NCBI GenBank assembly: GCA_009594995.1
Contig: VOPR01000036.1
Coordinates: forward strand, 1 to 64,000
Length of the DNA stretch: 64,000 nucleotides
Direction of reading: 5' to 3'
Source of the DNA: Nitrospira sp.
GTDB taxonomy: Bacteria; Nitrospirota; Nitrospiria; Nitrospirales; Nitrospiraceae
In this document: in pieces, positions 34,542 to 42,581 of the stretch
How positions within the stretch are numbered: position 1 is the first letter of the stretch
How the letters are laid out: each line of letters starts with the position of its first letter
Notes under the pieces: generated by a model
What the model was told of the DNA's origin: nothing
The model's database searches: none
Seen by the model: only the letters and a program-made list of their open reading frames with translations
Position numbers and translations under genes: made by a program

Positions 34542-34666
34542 GATGCTTCCTCCTGGTTAAGGGTCTGTGTGGCGGGCCGGGATCGTTTCGACATCAACCG
34601 GTCCTCTGTCTGTGAATACGAAGGCAATGTGAGGTTGGATCTACGGCCGGCGAAAAAAAAGCGTCG

Positions 34667-34695
34667 TTGCACCGCGCCAACCCCGATGCTAGAGT
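34667..34695 (+). promoter_or_regulatory. Promoter of the ECF sigma gene
   Basis: TTGCAC (34667-34672), 17 nt ending TGC, TAGAGT (34690-34695), giving an extended -10. The message would have a leader of about 64 nt that contains the hairpin at 34735-34764. Confidence 0.5.
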
Positions 34696-34734
34696 TCCGG
34701 CACAATCCGGCTGAGACAAACATCCAATGGAGCG

Positions 34735-34764
34735 GGTGTCCTCGTAGGACCTTACGAGGACGCC
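34735..34764 (+). promoter_or_regulatory. Hairpin hiding the sigma-factor ribosome-binding site
   Basis: GTCCTCGTA (34738-34746) and TACGAGGAC (34753-34761) form a perfect 9-bp stem with the loop GGACCT; a G-U and two G-C pairs extend it to 12. The GAGGA Shine-Dalgarno (34756-34760) is inside the 3' arm, and the ATG at 34766 follows 2 nt after the stem. It could be a translational switch or thermometer, or a DNA operator. Confidence 0.7.
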
Positions 34765-34765
34765 C

Positions 34766-35371
34766 ATGTGTCATACCCAAACTGTGGCCAACGCACCTTC
34801 ACTAGACGAGCAGGAATGGGCAGGACTCCTCGCGCGCATTGCCGCGGGAGATCAATCTGCCCTGGCGGAGCTTTATGATGCGAGCAGCGCCAAAGTATTT
34901 GGATTGGCGATGAAGATCCTCGGTGATCGGGATGCCGCGGAAGAGGTCACGGTGGATGTCTACACCCAGGTGTGGCGAAAGATTGCGAGCTACGATGCGC
35001 AGCGGGGTACGCCGGGAAGTTGGCTCATGACGATGACGAAGAATCGGGCCATCGACGGTTTCCGCAGCAGGTATCTGGAGCGGGGCCGGCAGGTGCCTCT
35101 CGACGAAGCGGCCGAGTTGCCCGGACACGAAGCCACGCCGGAACAATATAGTGCCGGCCTTGAACGGCAGCGCCTGGTGCAAGCGGCCTTGGCGGTGCTC
35201 TCCACCGAGCAGCGCCAGGCCATCGCGTTAGCGTATTATTGGGGCATGAGTCAGAGTGAAATCGCCGATCGGCTGAAACTTCCGTTGGGGACGGTCAAAA
35301 CACGCATGAGGTTGGGCATGATCAGATTGCGTGAAGTCCTGGCCCCGCACGGAGAGGGGTTGCTGTCATGA
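34766..35371 (+). CDS. ECF-type sigma-70 family sigma factor
   Basis: 201 residues. Region 2 spans about 25-100 (SALAELYDASSAKVFGLAMKIL, then YTQVWRKIASYDAQRGTPGSW) and region 4 about 135-190 (LVQAALAVLSTEQRQAIALAYY; SQSEIADRLKLPLGTVKTRM). It resembles SigK/RpoE-ChrR type ECF factors. Its last codon overlaps the following anti-sigma gene (ATGA), so they are made together. Target promoters cannot be identified here. Confidence 0.92.
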   Translation: MCHTQTVANAPSLDEQEWAGLLARIAAGDQSALAELYDASSAKVFGLAMKILGDRDAAEEVTVDVYTQVWRKIASYDAQRGTPGSWLMTMTKNRAIDGFRSRYLERGRQVPLDEAAELPGHEATPEQYSAGLERQRLVQAALAVLSTEQRQAIALAYYWGMSQSEIADRLKLPLGTVKTRMRLGMIRLREVLAPHGEGLLS

Positions 35372-35952
35372 CCGATCCTCGTCACGATCAAGAGATGACA
35401 GAACTCGCGGCGCTGTATGCCTTGAAAGCCCTGGGTGACGAGGAGCAGCGGCAGTTCGAGCGATCGCTGGAGACGGCGTCGACAACCGTGCGGGAGGAAG
35501 TGGCGACGTTTCAGGACGTGGCGCAGGAGTTGGCGTTCAGTGGTCCCGCCATTGCTCCACCGGCGGCGCTCAAGGAGCGGCTCATGGCGCGTATTGCGCA
35601 GGAGCCGCAAGAGCCGGCTGAAGGACGCGGGTTCACCTTCGTCCGGACCGACGATCTGACCTGGCAGGAACTGGGTGCCGGGCTCTCCATGAAAGTGCTC
35701 TTCCACGATCCTGTCGGAGCGCGAATGACGATGTTGCTGCGGCTGGCTCCCGGAGGGAAGTTGATCGGCCACCGTCATCCGCAGGTCGAGGAATTGTATG
35801 TTCTGGAGGGAAGTTGTCTCTGTGCGGGGGAGTTTCTGCAGGTCGGAGATTACCATCGTGCCGAAGCCGGGACCGTCCATCCCGTCACATCAAGTGAGCA
35901 GGGGTGTCTGGCCCTGATCATGACATCGTCAAAGAACGAACCTATCCGCTAG
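35368..35952 (+). CDS. Cupin-domain anti-sigma factor (ChrR-like)
   Basis: 194 residues. The N-terminal helical part (MTELAALYALKALGDEEQRQF) has the anti-sigma fold but lacks the HxxxCxxC zinc motif of classic ChrR. The C-terminal half (about 95-185) is a cupin with metal-ligand motif GHRHPQVEELYVLEGSC and a late His (GTVHPV). The cupin would sense an oxidant or a small molecule and release the sigma factor encoded just before it. It overlaps the DUF2784 gene on the other strand by 11 nt. Confidence 0.85.
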   Translation: MTDPRHDQEMTELAALYALKALGDEEQRQFERSLETASTTVREEVATFQDVAQELAFSGPAIAPPAALKERLMARIAQEPQEPAEGRGFTFVRTDDLTWQELGAGLSMKVLFHDPVGARMTMLLRLAPGGKLIGHRHPQVEELYVLEGSCLCAGEFLQVGDYHRAEAGTVHPVTSSEQGCLALIMTSSKNEPIR

Positions 35953-36334
35953 CGCCTTGATCATTACGGTTCTCCCTCCGTCGGTCTGAAAGAATCCACC
36001 AGTAGATCGTCAGGTTCACGAGCAGCACGATGAGGCCCAGGAAGATCTGCACGCCTCGCGTGAGCGCTACGGGGTATAGCAGCGGGATCACATAGTGATC
36101 CACGAAGTCGGAAGCGTAGACTGCTTCTCCTGCCTTGGCTCGCAACGAATTTTCCAGTGGAGTGAGGGGGCAGATCCAGCCGGTCAACTCGACGATGGCG
36201 CCCCAGGCTGCTGCCGGGAGATGAACCCACGAGATCCATCGCCACTTCATCGTCAGCAGGCCGCCGGCGATCACGAACAGTACGAAGGCCAGGTGCAGCA
36301 ACAGAACCAGGTCGGCGCCAATTCGATACCACAT
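35942..36334 (-). CDS. DUF2784 membrane protein
   Basis: 130 residues from ATG 36334, four transmembrane helices. The motifs IGADLVLLLHLAFVLFVIAGG and HLPAAAWGAIVELTGWICPLTPLENSLR are typical of DUF2784. The function of the family is unknown. A longer in-frame start exists at 36460 but runs into the DUF488 gene and gives a non-hydrophobic leader. Its 3' end overlaps the anti-sigma gene. Confidence 0.88.
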   Translation of the reverse strand: MWYRIGADLVLLLHLAFVLFVIAGGLLTMKWRWISWVHLPAAAWGAIVELTGWICPLTPLENSLRAKAGEAVYASDFVDHYVIPLLYPVALTRGVQIFLGLIVLLVNLTIYWWILSDRRRENRNDQGASG

Positions 36335-36386
36335 CGCCTGGTAGTCTCCAGCAATCTCGCGATGAACGCAATCAACGGTTGTACGT

Positions 36387-36959
36387 CTACAATAGCCGGG
36401 GAGTGGCGTCCTCATCAGGGGGAGCAGGATAGAGGAGACGCCCGGCCCGGATTGTGGCAAATGCCGTGAGCTGGTGGGACTTCACTTGGCCGGGACCGAG
36501 TATATGGATGACTTCCCACCCGCAAGCGACGAGGGCATCGGCGACCAGGGAGCGATGGCAGCGCCAGGGAACCGCCTCCGCGCACATGATGGCAGTGCGT
36601 GCATTCGCGCCATATCCCCTCAGTTCGTCGAGTGCCTTCGCAAACTCTTCCGTCTGCATATAGTCGGCATACCCCCGGAAGCCGGCGTTCTTCCAGCCGC
36701 GGTTGAGTGAATCGGCGCGTGCCGTTCGTCGCCCCCCGAGTGTCGGCATCCCTTCGTAAGAGAGTCCGGCCTTGCTGAGCTCCTTTGCCAAGGCGTCAGC
36801 ATGAAAATGGGGGTAACGGCGCGAGCCCGCGTAGCGACGGATGTCAATGAGCCGCTCAATGGAATGGGCGCAGAGGAGGGCCACAAAGTCTTCGCTTGAA
36901 CGGGTCGAATGACCAATGGTCCACAGCCTGAGAAGAGCAGTGGCAGGGTGCTGGCGCAT
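36387..36959 (-). CDS. DUF488 family protein
   Basis: 190 residues from ATG 36959. The DUF488 motifs are LWTIGHSTRSSEDFVALL, LIDIRRYAGSRRYPHF and IMCAEAVPWRCHRSLVADAL (C-A-E...C-H-R). The family is of unknown function, sometimes near DNA-repair or stress genes. The ATG overlaps the TfoX-like gene stop in TGATG, so the two are coupled. Confidence 0.88.
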   Translation of the reverse strand: MRQHPATALLRLWTIGHSTRSSEDFVALLCAHSIERLIDIRRYAGSRRYPHFHADALAKELSKAGLSYEGMPTLGGRRTARADSLNRGWKNAGFRGYADYMQTEEFAKALDELRGYGANARTAIMCAEAVPWRCHRSLVADALVACGWEVIHILGPGQVKSHQLTAFATIRAGRLLYPAPPDEDATPRLL

Positions 36960-37330
36960 CACACGTGGGCGGAAAACTCCTGGCCGGGGAGCAGGTCGAG
37001 AAATGGAAGCGGCAATTGAGGGCTTGGTGGTGTGACGGCCGAGCGGGCCCACAGCATCAACTGCTCGGCATCTTCCAGAATATCGACCGGCACTTCGTAG
37101 TAGTGTTTGAGCGTCTGCTTGCCGTTCGGGCGAAACGGCTGCATGCCGCGTGAGGCATAGGCCGGTTGTGTCACCCCGTTCGTTTTCAAGTACAGGCGGC
37201 CTTTGTGAATGATGCCGAAGAATCGGTCTCGCTGATACAGACCGTGTCCGCCGAACATCGCCTTACTCATGAGCTCCGGAATCTGGTCGAGCTGATCCAG
37301 GACGAAATCTTTGAAACTGTCCGCACGCAT
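36959..37330 (-). CDS. TfoX/Sxy N-terminal domain protein
   Basis: 123 residues with the TfoX_N domain: FKDFVLDQLDQIPELMSKAMFGGHGLYQRDRFFGII and YYEVPVDILEDAEQLMLWARSAV. Full TfoX/Sxy proteins activate competence with CRP in gamma-proteobacteria, but this one has only the N-terminal domain and is common in non-competent bacteria, so the role is open. Coupled to the DUF488 gene downstream. Confidence 0.87.
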   Translation of the reverse strand: MRADSFKDFVLDQLDQIPELMSKAMFGGHGLYQRDRFFGIIHKGRLYLKTNGVTQPAYASRGMQPFRPNGKQTLKHYYEVPVDILEDAEQLMLWARSAVTPPSPQLPLPFLDLLPGQEFSAHV

Positions 37331-37502
37331 GCGCCTGGAAACCCTTTCGCAGCTCCTGGCCTCTGTATGAGTCGGCCACCCATCCGGTTCGACCGGGACC
37401 CATCAGTACACGACCAAGCGGGAGCCTCGTGAGTCGTGGCATTGGCGGGGAGTCGTGAATTCCGGCTCCTCCGCCGTGGCGCACTGTGCAACATTCCGCG
37501 AT

Positions 37503-37937
37503 TCATTTCAATGTGTGAAGCGAGTCCCGAAGTTCCCGGACCTCCGTGGCAAAGAGTTCCAGGTGTTGACTGCGTTGAGGTTGGTCATCCTTAAACTTCC
37601 AGACCCGCTTAAAGATGGACCACAGTTCTTTGTTGTGAGTGACCACTAAGTCATAGGCCGGCGTCTCGCGCTTGATCTTCTCGACGCAGCAGATGCTGTT
37701 GTCGAAGGCATGCAGCTGATTGTGCAGATCATCCAATGCCTGATCCTTCCCTGTGCCCTGCTGCCCGGCCTTGGCGCTTGCCTCCATCATGTTGGTCAGG
37801 TTGATCAAGGTCTCCACCGTATTGCCGCCCTTCGCCTTCTCGGTAAATTCCTTGGCGTGCGGATAAAACAGATAGCTGCATCCGCCGGTGCTGAGCAAGA
37901 CGAAGGCCAATAGGCTGCCAAGTATAAGCTGTCGCAT
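37503..37937 (-). CDS. Lipoprotein of unknown function, 144 aa
   Basis: ATG 37937 was chosen because AAGGAG lies 7 nt upstream. The signal MRQLILGSLLAFVLLSTGGC has a lipobox TGGC. The mature protein is helical with a Cys pair (NSICCVEKIKRE) and the amphipathic C-terminus ELFATEVRELRDSLHTLK. Divergent from the Lys/Glu-rich secreted protein gene at 38133; an inverted repeat in between may control both. No family recognised. Confidence 0.75.
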   Translation of the reverse strand: MRQLILGSLLAFVLLSTGGCSYLFYPHAKEFTEKAKGGNTVETLINLTNMMEASAKAGQQGTGKDQALDDLHNQLHAFDNSICCVEKIKRETPAYDLVVTHNKELWSIFKRVWKFKDDQPQRSQHLELFATEVRELRDSLHTLK

Positions 37938-38019
37938 GGGCATTCTCCTTTTTGATGAATAAGAACGTCCTCTCGGCCGGAGTGTGTCTCTGAACCGGAT
38001 GTGATTCAACTGGTTGTCT

Positions 38020-38057
38020 CCCTAGTGGGCCCTGCTCGGTGGCATGGATAACTAGGG
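38020..38057. promoter_or_regulatory. Inverted repeat in a divergent intergenic region
   Basis: CCCTAGT (38020-38026) and ACTAGGG (38051-38057) are perfect inverted 7-mers, centres 31 nt apart (about three helical turns). A further CTAGTAGGG follows at 38064-38072. A shared operator for the two divergent envelope genes is a reasonable guess. Confidence 0.4.
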
Positions 38058-38132
38058 AACTCTCTAGTAGGGCCGAACACCGGGGGAGGCGCAGACTAGC
38101 TCAAGCGGTTCACCCATCATCGGAGGACGGAT

Positions 38133-38411
38133 ATGCGTACATTCATGACTGTAGCTGTGGCAGGTTTGTGTTTGTTGGGAGGTCTTACACTTTCCGTCGG
38201 GGCCAGCGAGACGAAGGCCAAAATGGAAAAAGCCAAAGGTGAGATGAAGGCCGATGTCGAGGAGATGAAGGGCGAGACCAAGGCGATGAAAGAAGAACTG
38301 AAGGGGAATGACACCAAGGCCGAAATGGAACGGGCAAAGGGGAAAATAAAAGGCACTGGCGAACGAGCTAAAGGAAAGATGAAAGAGTTGAAGGAAAAGG
38401 CGACAGACTAA
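38133..38411 (+). CDS. Secreted Lys/Glu-rich helical protein, 92 aa
   Basis: A signal peptide (1-24, ending SVGA) is followed by about 68 residues composed mostly of Lys, Glu, Met, Ala and Gly in loose 7-11 residue repeats (KAKMEKAKGEMKADVEEMKG; ERAKGKIKGTGERAKGKMKE). The pattern resembles LEA-like or CsbD-like stress proteins: hydrophilic amphipathic helices without a hydrophobic core. Probably periplasmic, perhaps protective during stress. Low-complexity composition makes any family call weak. Confidence 0.75.
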   Translation: MRTFMTVAVAGLCLLGGLTLSVGASETKAKMEKAKGEMKADVEEMKGETKAMKEELKGNDTKAEMERAKGKIKGTGERAKGKMKELKEKATD

Positions 38412-38427
38412 GGGCTATACAGTACTC

Positions 38428-38463
38428 GCATGCCCGCCGCGTTATGAATGTCGGCGGGCATGC
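38428..38463. terminator. Strong hairpin between convergent genes
   Basis: Perfect 12-bp inverted repeat GCATGCCCGCCG/CGGCGGGCATGC with a 12-nt loop, 16 nt after the stop of the plus-strand gene and 24 nt from the stop of the minus-strand methyltransferase. Serves both directions by position; no T run. Confidence 0.55.
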
Positions 38464-38487
38464 TCCGGGAGATATGGTCTCTCCCTG

Positions 38488-39345
38488 TTATCGTGGCTTC
38501 CTGGCGCTGACGATTCGCACGGCAATCGGTAGGGAGATGCCTTGCGGACTGCGATACTCGCTCACTGCCTTGATGATCCCTCGTTCCGCCTCGGCCTGTT
38601 GGGGAGGCGTGAGTTTCGCGAAGAGATTCTGGATCGGGGCGGCAATATCCATCAACCCGCGAAAAAATTCTTCGGCAGTGGCATAGGTCACTTCGGCCGT
38701 AAATTCCTCGTCATCGAGCGGCGTGAGGCCGGCTTGAGCCAGCATGCCTGCGAGATCGCCGGCTTTTGCGAGGCGAAAAATTCCCGGCGCCTCGGGATCG
38801 GGTGGCGGCAGCGGGGTGATGGTTTTGATCACATCCATCGGGATACGAATAAACGGATTCTTGTCGGGCGCTGACCAGACGGCGGCTGCAACATACCCGC
38901 CCGGTTTCAGTACGCGGGCAATTTCTTTCGCGGCTTTGGGAATTTCCGGCAGAAACATGAGGCAGAACCGGCTGATCACCGCATCGATCGATCCGGTGTC
39001 GAACGGCAGTGAGGTCACATCACCCGTGCGAAAGGTGACCTGTTGCAGTCCCATGGTCTTGGCTTTGCGCGTGGCCACCGCCAGCATGGATTCAGCCAAG
39101 TCGATGCCGACGACCGCCCCCTCCGACCCCACGACTTCCCCGGCCAGAAGTGCCGGGAACCCGGTACCGGATCCCAGGTCCAACACCCGCAATCCAGGCC
39201 GCACCCGTGCATCAGCCACCAGCCGGTGGTTGATAAACGCCATGGTGCGATTGAAGAACTGATCCCACTTATCCCACCCGGGGGCGACCCGGTTCCAATC
39301 CTGACGTTGTGCCTCAATGACGGCTTCCGGTGTTGGTGAGGGCAT
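38488..39345 (-). CDS. Class I SAM-dependent methyltransferase (UbiE/Methyltransf_11 type)
   Basis: 285 residues. SAM-binding motif VLDLGSGTGFPALLAGEVVG (about 54-73), acidic loop VGIDLAESML, and motif II/III ISRFCLMFLPEIPKAAKEIARVLKPGGYVAAAVW. Substrate unknown: the protein resembles UbiE-like enzymes that act on small molecules. AAGGAGGAG ribosome-binding site. Confidence 0.85.
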   Translation of the reverse strand: MPSPTPEAVIEAQRQDWNRVAPGWDKWDQFFNRTMAFINHRLVADARVRPGLRVLDLGSGTGFPALLAGEVVGSEGAVVGIDLAESMLAVATRKAKTMGLQQVTFRTGDVTSLPFDTGSIDAVISRFCLMFLPEIPKAAKEIARVLKPGGYVAAAVWSAPDKNPFIRIPMDVIKTITPLPPPDPEAPGIFRLAKAGDLAGMLAQAGLTPLDDEEFTAEVTYATAEEFFRGLMDIAAPIQNLFAKLTPPQQAEAERGIIKAVSEYRSPQGISLPIAVRIVSARKPR

Positions 39346-39380
39346 CGGCGCTCCTCCTTGTCTGTAGTGTGTGGCCGCGA

Positions 39381-39884
39381 CTACTTCACGCGCTCAAAGG
39401 TAAACACTTTCGGCACGTCTTTGCCCGCCTTGCTCAAGGTCCAGGTTTGGGTGAAGTGATCGTGATCCTTCACCTCGATCGAGAGCTGGCGCATATGCAC
39501 ATCGGTCGGGTTTTTGAGATTCGTGGCATCGACGAACACAAAGGTAATGCTCTTGTCCCCCTCTTTGATGCCCCCCGCGCGCATGCGCGGCTGGTTGTTC
39601 AGGGAGCAATAGTGGGTCAACATCAGCTGGTCGCCGTCGCTGTAGTACATGGTGGTCATCGGCGGACTGTCCGGGGGAGTCAGTGTTTCGGTGAGGCTGG
39701 TACCGCCGGAGCTCAGCGCATACGCGACCTTGTGCGGTTTGCCTTCGGCGTCGGCGCCCTTCCATTCTCCAACAAGAAATTTGAGCGGCGTCAGGCTGGT
39801 ATCGGGGATATCGGCGGCTTGGGTCAGGGATGGCGTGAGGAGCAAGGTGAGCGCACAGAGAAAACGACGAATTCCACGGGGCAT
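39381..39884 (-). CDS. Exported protein of unknown function, lipocalin/DUF1579-like
   Basis: 167 residues with a signal peptide (1-23, ending TQAA). The mature part begins with a short helix and LKFLVGEWKGADAEGKPHKV, a pattern seen in small beta-barrel (lipocalin-like, DUF1579-like) proteins, then a series of beta strands (SLTETLT, QLMLTHYCS, SITFVFVDA, HFTQTWTLS). Probably a periplasmic ligand-binding protein. It follows the methyltransferase on the same strand (35-nt gap, upstream in transcription). Confidence 0.7.
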   Translation of the reverse strand: MPRGIRRFLCALTLLLTPSLTQAADIPDTSLTPLKFLVGEWKGADAEGKPHKVAYALSSGGTSLTETLTPPDSPPMTTMYYSDGDQLMLTHYCSLNNQPRMRAGGIKEGDKSITFVFVDATNLKNPTDVHMRQLSIEVKDHDHFTQTWTLSKAGKDVPKVFTFERVK

Positions 39885-40136
39885 GCAAACCCTCCATCAA
39901 ATAACGAGATGACGAAGAAAGGTCAGTCAAGCATGTCTCCGAGGTCCAGATCAAGCCTTTTTAGCCGCTGTTTCAAGACGACACAGATTGCGCGACAGAG
40001 TGAATCAGAAATACACGTATTGTTTCGCCTGCAACGGTACTAAAAGACTCTGGGCCGGAACATCGCTGTAATGAATTCGGGCTTCCTCCGTCTGTGTTGG
40101 TGGAAGGCACACATCATCACCCATGAGGAGGAACAC

Positions 40137-40733
40137 ATGATTCATCATCAATCGGTCGACACACCCGTCAGGCAGCAGGACCAACACAGACCGCACCATC
40201 ATAGCCCCCATAACCATGACGGTCGGCAGGAACCCTCGCATCATCACGGCCATCACCTACATCACGCACCGCATGAGCCGAACGCGCAGGCCGTGTCGCT
40301 CAATCACACCGCACTCATGGCGACCCTGCACTGCGTAACTGGCTGCACCATCGGCGAAGTGCTCGGGATGGCGCTCGGCACGGCGTGGGGCTGGAGCAAT
40401 TGGCCCACAGTGGGTCTTGCTGTTGCGCTGGCGTTCTTCTTCGGGTATGCCATGACGCTGTATCCCTTGCGGCGGACGGGGATGGCGTGGGGAGCGGCGC
40501 TGGGGTTAGCCTTAGCGTCCGATACCCTCTCCATGACGACCATGGAACTGGTGGACAACGCGATCATGGTGATGGTCCCGGGGGCGATGGACGCCGGTCT
40601 GTCCGATCCCCTGTTCTGGGGCAGTCTGGCCTTGTCCCTTATCTTGGCCGGGGTAGCGGCATTTCCCGTCAACCGCTGGTTAATTGCGCAAGGAAAGGGG
40701 CATGCGCTGGTGCATGGGCACCACTGCCAGTGA
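40137..40733 (+). CDS. DUF4396 membrane protein with His-rich N-terminus
   Basis: 198 residues from ATG 40137, behind GAGGAGGAA. The first 60 residues are His-rich (HRPHHHSPHNHDGRQEPSHH, HHGHHLHHAPHE) and could bind metal. The rest holds about four membrane helices with LHCVTGCTIGEVLGMALG and LASDTLSMTTMELVDN, the DUF4396 pattern. Metal handling is suggested only by the His tract. It leads a group with a lipoprotein and an outer-membrane barrel. Confidence 0.85.
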   Translation: MIHHQSVDTPVRQQDQHRPHHHSPHNHDGRQEPSHHHGHHLHHAPHEPNAQAVSLNHTALMATLHCVTGCTIGEVLGMALGTAWGWSNWPTVGLAVALAFFFGYAMTLYPLRRTGMAWGAALGLALASDTLSMTTMELVDNAIMVMVPGAMDAGLSDPLFWGSLALSLILAGVAAFPVNRWLIAQGKGHALVHGHHCQ

Positions 40734-40740
40734 GTCGACT

Positions 40741-41712
40741 ATGGCTGGAAAGACGACCATGATCAGCATCCGGACCGTGATGCGGTGCGCAGCGATCGTG
40801 GCCACGGCCACGGTCGTCGTTGCACTCGCTGCCTGCAGCCAGTTCGAGCCGCGCGACAAGCGATTTTATTATCGCGCCTTGTGGAACTTCGCGTTGCGGG
40901 AAGATCTGGCCGAACTCGACAGTGAGTTCAATGGCGTCGACTTCGGGCATTCCAATCTGTACGAGAATCTGTTGCTCACCGGTGGCCAAAATGTGCCGGC
41001 GATCGAAGATCGGGCCCGCAAGGAGACATTGGCCTTTATCGCGACCAAGCCCCGGCTCAATCCGAATGAGGAAGCCATTGCGCCGACGTACATGAAGCTG
41101 GCCTGGCGCGCGCAGAACACGTTCGACGAAGCGCACGCGCTGCACCGCGCCACCTACGACATCGCCGCGTCCGACGAACCGGACAAGGACCGCGCCACTC
41201 GAAACGTTCTGGCCTATTACCAGCAGAGCGCCTATGCCATTACGGCGAAGCGGCTCGATCACCATCGGCTGGACCAGTTCCCCTATTCCAAAGCGTTCCG
41301 GACGCGCTTTCCGTTGTTCAACGCCACGATCTGGTCGTACCACTACCTGCAGGTGGCCGTATACGATCCGCTCCAGGCTGCGCGCGACCTGGCCGCCAAG
41401 ACGCAAGCGGTTCGGCCGATCCTTGCGACCTATCGGGGCTACCTTGAGCAGCCGCCGGTGCAATGGACCTTTATGCCGCTCACGGCGGAATTGAGTCCGC
41501 AGTTTGCCGCGCGTTATCCGGAACTCGCCAACATCTTCGACAACCTCCACATGTTGCACGACAACATCAGCGACATTCTCACCAGCGAGTTGCTTCCGAC
41601 GTGGGAGGCGAAGCGGATTGAAATTTATCGGCTGGTGAATACCTACTATCTCGCGAGTGCGGATGCGACGAACCCCATGATCATCAAGGCAGAACAGGAG
41701 CATCATCATTGA
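40741..41712 (+). CDS. Lipoprotein of unknown function, 323 aa
   Basis: ATG 40741 gives a lipoprotein signal with lipobox ALAAC (Cys near residue 33); an ATG at 40759 with GGAAAG upstream is an equally possible start. The mature part is helical, rich in Arg and aromatic residues, with YYRALWNFALREDLAELDSE and LANIFDNLHMLHDNISDILT, and ends EQEHHH. The stop overlaps the TTG start of the barrel gene, so the pair is coupled. Family not recognised. With the barrel and DUF4396 it may form an envelope system of unknown substrate. Confidence 0.75.
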   Translation: MAGKTTMISIRTVMRCAAIVATATVVVALAACSQFEPRDKRFYYRALWNFALREDLAELDSEFNGVDFGHSNLYENLLLTGGQNVPAIEDRARKETLAFIATKPRLNPNEEAIAPTYMKLAWRAQNTFDEAHALHRATYDIAASDEPDKDRATRNVLAYYQQSAYAITAKRLDHHRLDQFPYSKAFRTRFPLFNATIWSYHYLQVAVYDPLQAARDLAAKTQAVRPILATYRGYLEQPPVQWTFMPLTAELSPQFAARYPELANIFDNLHMLHDNISDILTSELLPTWEAKRIEIYRLVNTYYLASADATNPMIIKAEQEHHH

Positions 41713-42494
41713 GTCCGTCAGGCCTGCGAACCCTCCTCCTTCTGCTCTGTGCCTGGCTGGCCGGCCCGACCATGCCGGCGTTGTCATTGGATCATGACAA
41801 TCTCGACCCGAACCGTCCGATCGGCATGGAGGATGCCTATGCCATTCCCAAAGGGGAAATCGGGCTGGAGGGCGGCGTGCGGTTTAACGATCGACGCGAG
41901 GGTCGCACGAATGTCACGTTCCAACCGCAAATCATTTATGGCGCGTTTGCCAATACCCAGATCGAGATTCAGGGGGATCTGTTCACCGAGCCCCGTTCCA
42001 TCGTCGGCGCAAATAAGTCCGGCGATCTTCACCTGGGAGTTCTCTATAATTTTAATACCGAAACCGTGGACCTCCCGGCCATGGCCGTACGCTTTGAAGT
42101 GGACCTCCCGACCGGCGTGAATTCAAAGGGGGTAGATACACAACTCACCGGTATCGTGACGCGTTCGTTCGGGCGGCTCCGGGTGCATCTCAATGCGGGG
42201 TATACCCTGCTCGGATCTCCCCAAGGACAGGAACGACCGGGAGCCTATCGCGCCGTGGCCGCGGTGAGTTATCCGCTGGGGTATCCCACCAGTTTTCGCG
42301 ATACACTGATCGCCAGCGTCTACACCAGGCAGTCGGACTTGCGCGGACAACGCAACCACACCGGGATGGAGATTGGCCTGCGGCACCAGCTTACCTCGCG
42401 GGTGGTCCTGGATGCCGGTCTCGGCACCGAATTCCTCGGCCCTGCTGAGCGGGCGGCCCTGCTGGGAACCCTGGGTGTGTCAGTCGGATTCTAG
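41709..42494 (+). CDS. Outer-membrane beta-barrel protein (transporter-like)
   Basis: 261 residues starting at TTG 41709 (4-nt TTGA overlap with the upstream stop, GGAG 8 nt before). Signal peptide about 1-26 (ending PALSL), then alternating beta strands separated by turns, ending in aromatic GVSVGF as expected for an outer-membrane barrel. Resembles the MetA-pathway/transporter-like group of barrels, with GEIGLEGGVRFNDRREGRTN at its N-terminus. Substrate not known. Confidence 0.8.
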   Translation: MSPSGLRTLLLLLCAWLAGPTMPALSLDHDNLDPNRPIGMEDAYAIPKGEIGLEGGVRFNDRREGRTNVTFQPQIIYGAFANTQIEIQGDLFTEPRSIVGANKSGDLHLGVLYNFNTETVDLPAMAVRFEVDLPTGVNSKGVDTQLTGIVTRSFGRLRVHLNAGYTLLGSPQGQERPGAYRAVAAVSYPLGYPTSFRDTLIASVYTRQSDLRGQRNHTGMEIGLRHQLTSRVVLDAGLGTEFLGPAERAALLGTLGVSVGF

Positions 42495-42581
42495 GGTATG
42501 GCCCTAGACAATTGGCCCGAGTAAAACGTTGACGTGGTTTCGTCTACAAGAAGATAATGCGTCCGTCTCGAGGGGGCGGAC

